Assembly (NCBI GenBank): GCA_003576915.1
Contig: QEVF01000008.1
Span: 62,001-126,000 of the forward strand
DNA length: 64,000 nt
Direction: 5' to 3'
From: Planctomycetota bacterium
GTDB taxonomy: Bacteria > Planctomycetota > UBA8742 > UBA2392
Positions within the stretch are counted from its first letter, which is position 1. Each line of letters starts with the position of its first letter. The position numbers and the translations under genes are program-made. The notes beneath the pieces were generated by a model. The model had not been told where the DNA came from. It did not search any database and saw nothing but the letters and a program-made list of their open reading frames with translations. Positions 49,524 through 58,574 of this stretch are shown piece after piece.

Positions 49524-50647
49524 CCATTCTTCACGTCATTCCGGCACTCAATCCCGCCCAGGGCGGCCTGCTCTCCACGCTGGCGGGCCTCTGTCTGGCC
49601 TGGCACAAGGCGGGCGGCCGGTGCGAAGTGGCGGCCCTGGAGAGTTCGGGTCGGGCCGCCGTGCTTGAGCACGCCAAGGTAAAGTTGTTTGCCCCCGGCC
49701 GGCCCCGGAGGCTGGCGGCCAGCCCCGCCATGAAGGCCTGGCTCGCCCGGAACGCCCCCCGCTTTGACGCCATCTTCGCCCAGGGCCTCTGGCTGTCGCC
49801 CACGCGCTATGCCTTCAACGCGGCGCAAAGCGCCCGACGCCCCTTCTTTCTCCTGCCCGCGGGAATGCTCGACCCCGACGCGCTGGCCCATCATCGCTTT
49901 CGCAAGGCCTTGCGCTGGTGGCTGGGCGAGGGCGGCATGGTGCGCCGTGCCAACATCCTGTTTTCCACAGAAGAAGACCGCGACCGGGCCATGAACCATC
50001 TGGGGCTTGAGCCCGGGCGCTGTCACATTCTCCCAAACCCGGTGCAGGATGTCTGGTTTGACATGGCGCCCCCCGCCCCGGCCCCGATGCCGCGCGTCGC
50101 CTGCCTCAACCGCCTGCACCCGCGCAAGGGTGTGCTGGAGCTGGTACAGGCCCTGTCGCTGCTGCACGGCCGGGGCGTGGCCGTTCACGCCACCGTGGCC
50201 GGCCCCGAGGAAGACCGAGCTTACGTTGCCCGCTGCCGGGAGGCCGGCGCGGCCCTGGAGCGCGCCGGCAGGCTCTGCTGGGCGGGCCTGCTGGATGGCG
50301 CCGGGGCGCGGGCGCTGGTGGCGGCGTCCGACATCGTGGTGCATCCCGCTGTCGGTTTTGAGAACTTCGGCATGGTGATCGCGGAAGCTCTGGCGGCCGG
50401 CCGCGTTGTCGTCGCCAGCCGCCGCGCGCTGGTGACTCCGCAACTGGAGCGCGCGGGCCTGGTCGAGGCCGTGGAGCCCCAGCCGGCCTCACTGGCGGCG
50501 GGACTGTCACGGCTGCTGGAGCGCCGCGCGCGCTGGCCGGAACTCGCGGCGCGGGCCAGAACCTACGCGCGCGAGCACTTCGGCGCCGATGCCGTGGGCC
50601 GGAGGCTGATGGCACTGCTGCAGGGTTCGATAACTACTTGCGTTTGA
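49520..50647 (+). CDS. Group 1 glycosyltransferase
   Basis: A 375-residue GT-B enzyme of the GT4 family. N-terminal MTILHVIPALNPAQGGL is the glycan acceptor domain start; the C-terminal domain shows RVACLNRLHPRKGVLELVQAL and the nucleotide-sugar E-x7-E motif in HPAVGFENFGMVIAEALAAG. Its ATG overlaps the ligase stop. The stop overlaps the convergent FHA gene by 14 bases. Adds a sugar to the exopolysaccharide or its lipid carrier; donor unknown. Confidence 0.88.
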   Translation: MTILHVIPALNPAQGGLLSTLAGLCLAWHKAGGRCEVAALESSGRAAVLEHAKVKLFAPGRPRRLAASPAMKAWLARNAPRFDAIFAQGLWLSPTRYAFNAAQSARRPFFLLPAGMLDPDALAHHRFRKALRWWLGEGGMVRRANILFSTEEDRDRAMNHLGLEPGRCHILPNPVQDVWFDMAPPAPAPMPRVACLNRLHPRKGVLELVQALSLLHGRGVAVHATVAGPEEDRAYVARCREAGAALERAGRLCWAGLLDGAGARALVAASDIVVHPAVGFENFGMVIAEALAAGRVVVASRRALVTPQLERAGLVEAVEPQPASLAAGLSRLLERRARWPELAARARTYAREHFGADAVGRRLMALLQGSITTCV

Positions 50648-51062
50648 CAACGATTTTGGGCGAGGCTTTGGCTTTCTCGGCCTTGGCCAGTTCGAGCTTG
50701 AAGCATTCGTTGGTGCCCAGGCGCAGTTCGCGGGATTTGCGGCCCAGGTCGCTGACCGTTACGGAACCCTGCACCCTGGCCCCGTCCAGAAAGCTTCCGT
50801 TGTGCGAGAGATCTTCGATCTGGATCTCGCCTTCGCCCTTGAAGCTGATGCGCACGTGCTGGCGGCTCACCGTCTTGTAGTGGTCTTCCTTGGCGCCCTC
50901 GACGGCCCCTTCATCGCCCGACTGCCTCAACTCGCGCAGGCTGATGTCACAGGAGCGTGAGCGCCCGATGACCGTGATGCTGCCCGGTTTGAGCACGAAG
51001 GTCTGGCCCTGAATGTAGCCGGCAATTCCCGTGAGCTTCAGGTGCAGCGCTTCTTCAGCCAT
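50634..51062 (-). CDS. FHA-domain protein
   Basis: A 142-residue phosphothreonine-binding protein with a single FHA domain: VIGRSRSCDISL, then VSRQHVRISFKGEG and the NGSFLDG turn, the conserved GR-S-x-H-NG set. An acidic insert (GDEGAVEGAKEDHY) sits between strands. Binding partner unknown; it may recognise phosphorylated proteins at the envelope or replication systems. No kinase gene is near. Next upstream gene on the same strand is yebC. Confidence 0.9.
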   Translation of the reverse strand: MAEEALHLKLTGIAGYIQGQTFVLKPGSITVIGRSRSCDISLRELRQSGDEGAVEGAKEDHYKTVSRQHVRISFKGEGEIQIEDLSHNGSFLDGARVQGSVTVSDLGRKSRELRLGTNECFKLELAKAEKAKASPKIVVKRK

Positions 51063-51082
51063 GGTCAGGCCTCGCGCAAAAC

Positions 51083-51826
51083 CTACATCTGCGCCATCAG
51101 GGATTCGGGGAGTTCGTGGTTCGAGAACACGTTCTGCACGTCTTCCAGTTCATCCAGCGCGGCAATGAGCTTGAGAAGCTGGCGCCCCTTGTCTTCGTCA
51201 ACGGGCACGGTCATCAGGGGCACCTGTACCAGCTCGGCCGACTCCATGATGATCTTGCGGTCGCGCAGCACTTTCTTCACGGCCTCGAACTTCGCCGGGG
51301 GCGTCTTGATTTCGTAGTACTCGCCGCTGGAGTCAAGGTCGTCCGCCCCGGCGTCGGCCACCAGCTCCAGCAGGGCATCCTCGGGCGCCTTGTCCTTCTC
51401 GACGAGGATGATGCCCAGGCGCTCGAACTGCCTCGTCACGCTGCCGGGGGCGCCCATGTTGCCCCCGTTCTTGTCAAAGGCGTGCTTGACGGCGGGCGCC
51501 GTGCGCGCGCGGTTATCGCTCAGCGCTTCCACGATGATTGCCACGCCGCCGGGGCCAAAACCCTCGTAGGTCAGTTCTTCCGGGTCCGCGCCTTCGAGTT
51601 CTCCCGTGCCGCGCTTGATGGCGCGTTCGAGCGTGAAGGCCGGCATGTTGGCGGCCTTGGCTTCTTCCAGCGCAAAGGCCAGCTTGAAGTTGCCCTTGGG
51701 GTCGCCGCCGCCCGATCGCGCGGCGACGATGATGTTGCGGGCCAGGCGTGACCATTCCTTGGCGCGCTTTTTGTCAGAGCGCGCTTTCTTGTGGCGAATC
51801 TGGTGCCATTTGCTGTGTCCGGACAT
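51083..51826 (-). CDS. YebC/TACO1-family regulator and ribosome-associated factor
   Basis: A 247-residue YebC/TACO1 protein. The N-terminus is exact for the family: MSGHSKWHQIRHKKARSDKK. The remaining motifs (GFGPGGVAIIVEALSDNR, FDKNGGNMGAPGSV) also match. Such proteins act as transcriptional regulators or help ribosomes at difficult sequences; which applies here is not visible. Start at 51826 is clear from homology; the frame is open upstream to 52006 but that part is unrelated. Confidence 0.95.
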   Translation of the reverse strand: MSGHSKWHQIRHKKARSDKKRAKEWSRLARNIIVAARSGGGDPKGNFKLAFALEEAKAANMPAFTLERAIKRGTGELEGADPEELTYEGFGPGGVAIIVEALSDNRARTAPAVKHAFDKNGGNMGAPGSVTRQFERLGIILVEKDKAPEDALLELVADAGADDLDSSGEYYEIKTPPAKFEAVKKVLRDRKIIMESAELVQVPLMTVPVDEDKGRQLLKLIAALDELEDVQNVFSNHELPESLMAQM

Positions 51827-51869
51827 GGGCGTCAGGTTACCGGGCGCGCGGCGATTTCCAAGGGGCGCT

Positions 51870-52781
51870 TCAGCGCCTCTTCCACAGATAGAGACCTGCC
51901 GCCATGAGGGCGAGGAGCGCGGCACTTGCGGCCAGCCACAGGGCCAGGGGCGAGGCCTGGCGCTCGGGCTCGCGCCTGGGCTCGCTGGAGAGCCTGGGCC
52001 AGGCATCGGCGGTGTACACCCTGAACGCGCTGAAGCGGGCCTCCACGCTGGCCTGCGCGCGCTGGGTGTCAGCCGCCACGGCCAGGGCCGTCACGGGGGG
52101 AGGATCCTCGCCGAAGATGGCGCGATAGTCCGAGGCCACGTCGCGCACCTCGTCGTACCAGGTTTCCGCGCCGGCCTCCCTGCCCCGGAGGTTGATGACC
52201 ACGATGCGCCCCTGGCCGAACAGCGCGTCCACGGCCTCGCGCGAGGGCAGTTCTCCCCCGAACGTGTAGCAGATGGCGCGCGGCGGCGGGCTTTCGCCGG
52301 TGGCTGCTTCCACCTTGCGCTTCCACTGCAGGGCCAGGCTGTCGGCGCCCTCCCAGCCGCTGTCGAAGCCCACCAGCAGCCGCGCCGGGAAGTTGTCAAG
52401 GTCCGGGGCCAGGGGGGTGGCCCGGGGCAGAAGGTTGGACACGCGCCAGCGCCAGGCCAGCAGGGGCTCGCGGCGGGGGTCAAAGAGGGGGCGGCCCGTG
52501 AAGTAGAACAGGCCCGCCGCGCTGTGGCTGGAGACGCAAAGGGAGCCATCGGTGACCGTGAGTGTGGAGACGTTCTTCACGCCCTCGACGGCAAACAGCT
52601 TCCAGCGACCCGCGGCGTCAGGCTGATGCAGGTCACAGAGCGGGCGTCCCTGGCTGTGCCGGCCGCAGTCAGGCCCATAGGCGCTGTCCACGGCGCGGCG
52701 GCGCTGGTCGGTGGTGCAGCCGGCCAGGGCCCCCAGGGCCAGGAGAGCCAGCAACCATCGCTCAGGCGACAAAGAGGCCAT
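51870..52781 (-). CDS. DUF3047 lipoprotein with C-terminal membrane helix
   Basis: A 303-residue protein. A signal (RWLLALLALGALAGC) gives a lipobox at about residue 22. The body fits DUF3047: LLAWRWRVSNLLP, FPARLLVGFDSGW, RAICYTFGGE and FRVYTADAWP-like ends (AFRVYTADAW). A C-terminal membrane helix (LWLAASAALLALMAAGLYLW) followed by KRR is unusual for a lipoprotein. The start at 52781 overlaps the lolD end by 20 bases; a start at an inner TTG is possible. Function unknown. Coupled to lolD, so it may be an envelope component. Confidence 0.8.
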   Translation of the reverse strand: MASLSPERWLLALLALGALAGCTTDQRRRAVDSAYGPDCGRHSQGRPLCDLHQPDAAGRWKLFAVEGVKNVSTLTVTDGSLCVSSHSAAGLFYFTGRPLFDPRREPLLAWRWRVSNLLPRATPLAPDLDNFPARLLVGFDSGWEGADSLALQWKRKVEAATGESPPPRAICYTFGGELPSREAVDALFGQGRIVVINLRGREAGAETWYDEVRDVASDYRAIFGEDPPPVTALAVAADTQRAQASVEARFSAFRVYTADAWPRLSSEPRREPERQASPLALWLAASAALLALMAAGLYLWKRR

Positions 52782-53502
52782 CCTTCATGCGCAAGGTTCG
52801 GTGGGCCCTTGAGGCAATCTGCTCGCCGTGGGTTACGACGAGGAAAGTCTGGCCCCGGTCTTTGTTGAAATGCTCGATCAGCGCGAAGATTTCGTCGGCC
52901 GTAGAGGTGTCCAGGTTTCCCGTGGGCTCGTCACAGAACACGATGGCGGGCTGGTTGATCAGGGCGCGGGCGAGGGCCACGCGCTGACGCTCGCCGCCGG
53001 AAAGCCGCGTGGGCTGATGGTGCAGGCGCTCGCCCAGCCCCACGCGCTTGAGCAGGTCTCTGGCCTGCTGCTCGAGGGAAGCGGCGTTCTTGAGCCAGCG
53101 CAGGCTGCCCGAGCCGATGCGCGCGGGCATCATGACGTTTTCCAGCGCCGTGAATTCAGGCAGCAGATGGAAGGACTGGAAGACAAAGCCGAACTCAGTG
53201 TTGCGAACGCGGGCCGCGGCCTCCTCGCTGAGCTGGGCGAGGTCCTGACTCCGGTAGAAGATGCTGCCTGCCGTCGGCGTGTCCAGCAGGCCCAGCAGGT
53301 GCAGGAGCGTGCTTTTGCCCGCGCCCGAGGCGCCGACGATGGCCGCGATTTCGCCTTCGTGCAGGGCGAAGTCCACACCCTTGAGCACGCGCAACTGCGT
53401 TTCGCCCACGGAAAATGTGCGGGCCAGGGCGCGGCACTCAAGGATCACGCGCCTCGCTGCGGCGGGCGAAGGGGCCATGCCGGCCTGGGTTTGAGTGGTC
53501 AT
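52762..53502 (-). CDS. lolD: ABC transporter ATPase, LolD/MacB type
   Basis: A 246-residue ATP-binding subunit. Walker A: GASGAGKSTLLHLLGLLD; Q-loop VFQSFHLLPEFTALENVMMP; signature LSGGERQRVALARAL; Walker B VFCDEPTGNLD; H-loop VVTHG. These match LolD, which powers release of outer-membrane lipoproteins, or related MacB ATPases. No permease (LolC/E) is adjacent; it precedes the DUF3047 lipoprotein with overlapping ends, which fits a role in lipoprotein traffic. Confidence 0.88.
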   Translation of the reverse strand: MTTQTQAGMAPSPAAARRVILECRALARTFSVGETQLRVLKGVDFALHEGEIAAIVGASGAGKSTLLHLLGLLDTPTAGSIFYRSQDLAQLSEEAAARVRNTEFGFVFQSFHLLPEFTALENVMMPARIGSGSLRWLKNAASLEQQARDLLKRVGLGERLHHQPTRLSGGERQRVALARALINQPAIVFCDEPTGNLDTSTADEIFALIEHFNKDRGQTFLVVTHGEQIASRAHRTLRMKDGLFVA

Positions 53503-53514
53503 GGGCGGCCGCGC

Positions 53515-55227
53515 TCAGGGTCGGGTGAAGAGCTTTTCCAGCTCGAAGGTCGTGGTCTTCTCGGCATGGGCCCCGTTGTAGCGGTTCTTTCCCAGTTTCA
53601 CATGGACCAGACCCTTGTCCGGTTCGATGACGAAGGCGTTGACCGTGGTCAGGCGGCCTTCGCCCTTGCGTTCGACCTTCTTCAGGGCCGCGAAGAACGT
53701 GTCCAGGTCCATGACTTCCTTGCCGCGCAGGCTCTCGTTCAGTTTCTGCACCCGGTCGCGGGCGTCACGCACGTACTCAGGAATCTCGAAGTCCTTGTTC
53801 TCTTCCTTGCGGGCCTTCCAATAGGCTTCGCGCTCCTCACGATAGCGGGTTTCGAAGGCGTTGGCGGCCGTGAGGCCGGTCTTGCCTGCTTCGGGTGTCG
53901 TGGTGCGGAACTCGACACCCTTCTGGTCGTCGTGATGGCCGTCCGCCTCTGCAATCACGTAGGGCGGGCGCGACTTGCGGCCGCCGCAGGCAATGATGGC
54001 GCCTCGCGTGAAGTGCTGCTTCTCCAGGGCCAGGGCCAGTTCATCGGGAAAGCGCGACGCACCCACACAGCGTTGCAGCGCTTTGCGCAGCAGCAGCGAG
54101 CGCGGCCGGCAGTGCAGCTTGTCCAGGCCCTCGCCGTCTCCGTCCTGCAGCATGGCAAAGGCCCCGTTCTGGGAGAACCCGACATAGCCGCTGATCATGC
54201 CGGCCAGGGTCAAAGTGGCGTAGGGCACCTGGCCCTTCTCCGTCTTCTTGTCCGGCTCGATGACCAGCCAGAGGGGGCGCCGGAATATCTCGTTGTTGTC
54301 GTCATAGCGGGTGTCGAGGTTCCGGCCCACCAGATTGCTGTCGCCCACCCTGGCGCACATCACGCTGCCGAAGATGCCGGCCCAGTCTCCGCTGGTCTGC
54401 AGCGCCAGCAGGTCGGCCAGTTTGAGGGGCCGGTTGTACTTGGCGATGATGCGGTCCTTTTCCGGCAGTTCGGCCTCCAGCGCCAGCAGCATGCCCTTGA
54501 CCTCCTCCATATGCGCAGGCTCGAAGTCAAAGCGCAGGTACTGCGCATCGCAGATGGCATCCCAGGGGATATCGCCCACGGCGCCGTCCATGGCGTCCGT
54601 CAGCATGTGGCGGTTCACCACTGACATGATCGCCCTGGCCATCAGCTTGCCGTAGGCATAGCCGCGCTGGCGCGGCGTGCCCCAGAGGTAGAGCAGATCG
54701 ACGTCTCCGGCCCTGGTCAGGGTGCCGGTGATGTCGCCCTGCGGGGCGCTGCCCAGTTCCCAGCCGGCGTAGGGCATGTCCAGGGCGGCATTGAGGAGTT
54801 CTTCATTGAGGCCCTCGCGCCGCATGACGAAGTCGATGGCGGTGCGCACGTCGTATTCGCGCATGAGCGTCAGGCACAGCGACTTGAGGACGTCTTCGGG
54901 GTCGAGCTTGAACGAAGCAAAGGCCTTGGCCGCGCCCTTCACGCCGTCGGCGCCGGCGGCGGTGTTGAGCGCCAGCATCTGGTCGCGGCTGAGGCCCGCG
55001 CGCTGCAGCACATTGCTGCGCTGGTTGTCATTGAGGCCCGTGCCGTAGAGCACGCCCAGAATCTTCTCGGCGCTGCCCTTGTGGTAAACGCGCAAAAACA
55101 CGCCCGCGCTGTTCAGCTTCTGGCGATTGATCTTGTCTTCCAGGTCCTTGCCGTAGGCGCGGGCCTGGGTGGGCGCCAGCGAAATCCACAGCAGGGCGGC
55201 GGCCAGTAACGTGATGCAGGCGCGCAT
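53515..55227 (-). CDS. Secreted C45-like N-terminal-nucleophile hydrolase
   Basis: A 570-residue exported protein with signal MRACITLLAAALLWISLAPTQA. An N-terminal helical region (about 25-150) is followed by a domain resembling peptidase family C45 / acyl-CoA:6-aminopenicillanate acyltransferase: DLLYLWGTPRQRGYAYGKLM and then FGSVMCARVGDSNLVGRNLD, where the Cys before a GRNLD motif fits the autocatalytic nucleophile. Later GYVGFSQNGAFAML and TTVNAFVIEP strands also fit. The long N-terminal part has no family I know. It is 12 bases upstream of lolD, in the same direction. Substrate unknown; acylase or amidase activity is likely. Confidence 0.65.
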   Translation of the reverse strand: MRACITLLAAALLWISLAPTQARAYGKDLEDKINRQKLNSAGVFLRVYHKGSAEKILGVLYGTGLNDNQRSNVLQRAGLSRDQMLALNTAAGADGVKGAAKAFASFKLDPEDVLKSLCLTLMREYDVRTAIDFVMRREGLNEELLNAALDMPYAGWELGSAPQGDITGTLTRAGDVDLLYLWGTPRQRGYAYGKLMARAIMSVVNRHMLTDAMDGAVGDIPWDAICDAQYLRFDFEPAHMEEVKGMLLALEAELPEKDRIIAKYNRPLKLADLLALQTSGDWAGIFGSVMCARVGDSNLVGRNLDTRYDDNNEIFRRPLWLVIEPDKKTEKGQVPYATLTLAGMISGYVGFSQNGAFAMLQDGDGEGLDKLHCRPRSLLLRKALQRCVGASRFPDELALALEKQHFTRGAIIACGGRKSRPPYVIAEADGHHDDQKGVEFRTTTPEAGKTGLTAANAFETRYREEREAYWKARKEENKDFEIPEYVRDARDRVQKLNESLRGKEVMDLDTFFAALKKVERKGEGRLTTVNAFVIEPDKGLVHVKLGKNRYNGAHAEKTTTFELEKLFTRP

Positions 55228-55284
55228 GGCGACCTCCGGTTTGCAGGACTCTCCACCTTACAAGTGCGCCCGCCTCGGGCCAGC

Positions 55285-56250
55285 TTACGAGGCAAAGCGC
55301 GAACCCTGGTGCGTGCCGCGCCGGCGCAGTTCATCGGTGATGAGGCCGACGACCTGCATCTTGGTCTTGCCCCAGGTTGGAGCGAGAACGCCGGGCGAGC
55401 TGATTTCGCCCACCAGGCGCTGGATGGCCGTAGCGGGGGGCATGCGCTCGATGCAGTCGGCCGCGAGCTGCACGTGGCTCTGCAGGGCGGGGGCCTCGTA
55501 CAGCCCGTCGCGCCACTGGCGCGCCAGCACGGTGTTCTCGTACACGTAGCAGTGGTGGAACTTGATGCTGTCGGGCGCGAGGCGCGCGCACTCGTCCATG
55601 CTGGCGCGGATCATGGAGGCGTTTTCGCCCGGCAGGCCCGCAATCAGGTGCAGGCAGAGATGGACGTCGGGCGCGATCCTGCGGGTCAGTTCGACGGCGG
55701 CCACGGTGTCGGCGTGGCCGTGGGCCCGGTTGATGCGCTCGGCCGTGGCGTCGTGCATGGTCTGCATGCCGTACTCGATGCAGACAAGTTTGTCCGGCAT
55801 GCGCTCGGCATACTGCTGGAACAGGGCAAGTTTGCCGGCGTCAATACAGTCCGGACGGGTGCCCACGCTCATGCCGACAATGTCCTGGTGCGCCAGGGCG
55901 TCGTCGTACAACCGCCTGAGGCGGCTCACATCGTCATAGGTGTTCGTGTAGGTCTGGAAATAGGCGAGGAACTTCCGGGCCTGGTAGCGCTCGCGGTAGA
56001 ACTTCGCGCCGTTGTCTATCTGGCGGCGGATCTCGGGGTCGCCCCTGCGCAGGGCCGGGCTGAAGCTCGTGTTGTCACAGTAGGTGCAGCCGCCCGTGGC
56101 CTTGCTGCCGTCAATGTTGGGGCAGGTGAAGCCGGCGTCGATGGTAACCTTGTAGACGGGTTCGCCAAAGCGGCGCTTCAAAAGAGCGCTCATCGGAAAG
56201 TAGAATGGCGGCTGCGTCAAATCGGGGTGCCAGGTCGTCAAGGTCTGCAT
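55285..56250 (-). CDS. Radical SAM protein, YhcC family
   Basis: A 321-residue radical SAM enzyme of the TIGR01212/YhcC type. The 4Fe-4S motif is in GFTCPNIDGSKATGGCTYC; other parts are QTYTNTYDDVSRLRRLYD, GTRPDCID and EYGMQTMHDATAERINRAH. Members may modify RNA or take part in oxidative stress; the reaction is not settled in my knowledge. The ATG at 56250 overlaps that of the divergent lipoprotein gene in a shared CATG. Confidence 0.9.
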   Translation of the reverse strand: MQTLTTWHPDLTQPPFYFPMSALLKRRFGEPVYKVTIDAGFTCPNIDGSKATGGCTYCDNTSFSPALRRGDPEIRRQIDNGAKFYRERYQARKFLAYFQTYTNTYDDVSRLRRLYDDALAHQDIVGMSVGTRPDCIDAGKLALFQQYAERMPDKLVCIEYGMQTMHDATAERINRAHGHADTVAAVELTRRIAPDVHLCLHLIAGLPGENASMIRASMDECARLAPDSIKFHHCYVYENTVLARQWRDGLYEAPALQSHVQLAADCIERMPPATAIQRLVGEISSPGVLAPTWGKTKMQVVGLITDELRRRGTHQGSRFAS

Positions 56251-57058
56251 GAAGCACTCTCTCAGTCATCCCCCCGCGCTGCGCACTATAGCGTGGTTGA
56301 CCCTGCTGGCAGCGGGGTGGCTGACGATTTCCGGCTGCGGCAGCGTCGCCTTCTTCACGCAAAAGCCGGTCGCGCCCTCGGAGCTGGCGCCCTACGCGCT
56401 GGAGCTTGAGGTGCGCGGCGAGCCTGCCCACGACGCCGATGGCTACGAAGTGACCCTGGCCTTTGACCTGCGCGCCGACGGCGAGTTCGCCTATAACGCC
56501 ATCGTCCAGGAAATCGTCCAGGAAACCGTCTACACCCGCGCCGACCGCTCCGAGATTCGAGAGCGCCTCACCCTCGTCGAGGCTTTCCAGATCGCCCGCG
56601 TCGGCGTGGACGAGCGCGGCAAGGTCTGCTATCGCCTCCTGCCCTTCCAGCGCGACCGCCACTACGAGCGCGGCTACCTCTCCCTTGGCCCACTGATCCA
56701 GCGAGCCGATGTCTGCCGCGTTGTACGCTATTACCCAGCCTTCGTGCGCGACGCCGACTGGACCAATCTTGGCTTTGCGCACCTGCCGCGCAACCACGAC
56801 GGCTCCATGGTCACCAATATCCCCCGCAATTTCAACGAGCGCCATCAGCGCGGCTACATTATCGATGGCGTCGTCGAGGCGGCGGACCGCGGGCGCGGGC
56901 GTTTTTACTCCATGCGCTATCGCTGGCAGCGCGAGCAGCCGGGTCAAAAGCCCGTGGCGGATTTCGTGTTCCGGCGCGACCAGCGCCCTCCGGATGAAAC
57001 CGCCTGGGTGGCCCAGACCATCAACAGCAGCAACCGCAGCGCCGGCGCGGGAGAGTAG
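56249..57058 (+). CDS. Lipoprotein of unknown function
   Basis: A 269-residue predicted lipoprotein. Signal HPPALRTIAWLTLLAAGWLTISGC gives the lipobox Cys at about 30 (quoted in part; LTISGC is the box). The mature protein is charged, with several Arg-rich strands and an internal repeat-like IVQEIVQETVY; no enzyme motif seen. The start codon shares CATG with the divergent radical SAM gene, so true starts may be slightly downstream. Convergent with the next gene, seven bases apart. Confidence 0.65.
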   Translation: MKHSLSHPPALRTIAWLTLLAAGWLTISGCGSVAFFTQKPVAPSELAPYALELEVRGEPAHDADGYEVTLAFDLRADGEFAYNAIVQEIVQETVYTRADRSEIRERLTLVEAFQIARVGVDERGKVCYRLLPFQRDRHYERGYLSLGPLIQRADVCRVVRYYPAFVRDADWTNLGFAHLPRNHDGSMVTNIPRNFNERHQRGYIIDGVVEAADRGRGRFYSMRYRWQREQPGQKPVADFVFRRDQRPPDETAWVAQTINSSNRSAGAGE

Positions 57059-57065
57059 CGAGCCG

Positions 57066-57953
57066 CTACTCTTTGGGCTTGAGTTCGATGGCGGGCAGGG
57101 TCTTCTGGTCTTCTTCGGTGGCCTGGGACTCCGGACCTTGGCCCTCATGCTTCAATTTGCACGGCACGCGCATGCCGGTTCTGGTGACGGCGATCACCCA
57201 ATAGAACCTGAAGTTCGCTTCCTTCAGCCAGCATGCCTTGGCGTCAGCTTTGAGTTCCTGCACCATCGGCTTGCTGTTTTCATCCTTGCCGGCCAGCCAG
57301 TTGTCAAAGCCGCACCGCCAGATCCAGTAGCTGCTGAGGGAGTTTTCGGCGCCGATGAAGAGGATCTTCTCGATTTCGTAGGGCTTGCCCAGCGCGGGCA
57401 CATCCCACTGGATCTTCGTGGGCGGCTTCTTGTTCCATAGCCGCGTGATGCTGGTGTAGGGCTGATAGCCGGGCATGTAGTAAAAATCGCTGCGCAGAAT
57501 GCCGGCTTCTTCGTTCTCGGCCTTCATGTTCCTGGGCAGGGAACGCTTGCCTTCGGCGTCGATGAAGAGCACGTAGATATTGCGGATGCGGTACTCCTCC
57601 TGGTGGTCCATCACGCCGAGCGCGGGGCGCTCGGCCAATACATCAATGCGCGTGCGCGAGGCTTCGGGCCCTCCGGCCTTGCGGAAGGCCTCGGCGTCGA
57701 ACTTGTCCGCAAATATGAAGTCGCGCCACTTGGGGCAGAACTCATCGATCGATGGAGCAATGGGCCAGACGGTGTGAAACACCCAGACCTCGAGCTGCTT
57801 GGGCGCGACTTCAGGCTTGTCCCAGGACACATACCACTGCCCCGGATGGGTGTTGCCGTTGGAGACAGAAATCTGAATGGGCTTGAACTCGACTTCGTCA
57901 GCGAACAAAGGCGCGGCCAGCAGGCAAAGCAGCAAGGCGGAAAGCAGACGCAT
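57066..57953 (-). CDS. Exported protein of unknown function
   Basis: A 295-residue secreted protein with signal MRLLSALLLCLLAAPLFADE and GGGAGA six bases before the ATG at 57953. The mature chain is rich in aromatic residues (WYVSWDKPEVAPKQLEVWVF; FHTVWPIAPSIDEFCPKW) in strands that recall Ig/fibronectin-like beta sandwiches, with five Cys. Residues 215-240 (YWIWRCGFDNWLAGKDEN) look like a binding loop. No family recognised. A longer open frame upstream to 58202 is antisense noise. Confidence 0.7.
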   Translation of the reverse strand: MRLLSALLLCLLAAPLFADEVEFKPIQISVSNGNTHPGQWYVSWDKPEVAPKQLEVWVFHTVWPIAPSIDEFCPKWRDFIFADKFDAEAFRKAGGPEASRTRIDVLAERPALGVMDHQEEYRIRNIYVLFIDAEGKRSLPRNMKAENEEAGILRSDFYYMPGYQPYTSITRLWNKKPPTKIQWDVPALGKPYEIEKILFIGAENSLSSYWIWRCGFDNWLAGKDENSKPMVQELKADAKACWLKEANFRFYWVIAVTRTGMRVPCKLKHEGQGPESQATEEDQKTLPAIELKPKE

Positions 57954-58047
57954 GGAATCTCCCAAGGGCCCCTGGGAATCAGGGCGGACATCATAGCGAA
58001 GGGTGCCCGCGCGATTGAACCAGCGGCGCAAACGGTCTGTCAACGGC

Positions 58048-58287
58048 TCAGGCGCAACACGTGGTCCGGAGACTGCTTTCCGGCCCGCAGGGCCGTACGC
58101 CAGTAGCCGTGGGTGGGACCGGCCCCAGGCGCGCCCCGCCCACGGAACGTGTCCTTTCCATCTTGATTGCCTGATGGATTGCCTCGGCGAGCGTATCAAC
58201 AAGGCCGGGGCGCTGCTTGTTGTACCAATCGTGGGCCGCGTCGATGTCTGCGTGGAACTGGGGCGAATGCGGGACCCTGCGGCTCAC
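58048..58287 (-). pseudogene. RelE/ParE-type toxin, truncated
   Basis: The first 45 residues match RelE/ParE toxins (V-P-H-S-P-Q-F-H-A-D-I, then AHDWYNKQRPGLVDTLAEAI). The frame then runs into unrelated sequence (ERTRSVGGARLGPVPPTATG) and ends without the conserved C-terminal strands R-x-FPY-x-V that carry the catalytic residues. So the toxin is probably inactive. Start GTG at 58287 overlaps the antitoxin stop (GTGA), the usual operon layout. Confidence 0.65.
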
Positions 58288-58502
58288 GCACTGCTCCGCA
58301 TTTTCGCGTCGAATTGTTCCTGGGTCAGGCATTTCTCGGGATTGGCGCGGGCCCACTGAAAGCGGCGCTCCATCTCGGCGACCATTGCGGGATCAACGGC
58401 GGGTTCTTCGTCGTAGATGGTCGCCCGGATTCTCTCAATCCACTCCAGGCGCTGCTTCGCGCCGAGCTTGCGGACGGCATTGATGTCGGTGGCCTGCGCC
58501 AT
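58284..58502 (-). CDS. Addiction-module antitoxin (TIGR02574-like)
   Basis: A 72-residue antitoxin of the CHP02574 type: IGAK-like start (AVRKLGAKQRLEWIERIRAT), middle PAVDPAMVAEMERRF, and end NPEKCLTQEQFDAKMR. It overlaps the toxin gene by four bases. With the toxin truncated, the gene may be a remnant. Confidence 0.75.
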   Translation of the reverse strand: MAQATDINAVRKLGAKQRLEWIERIRATIYDEEPAVDPAMVAEMERRFQWARANPEKCLTQEQFDAKMRSSA

Positions 58503-58574
58503 GTGGGTGGTTCAGCAGGAGGTGCGGGCTCGGTGAACTCCGTGTGCTCAGCGGCTCTGTGTGAACCGGAGAAG

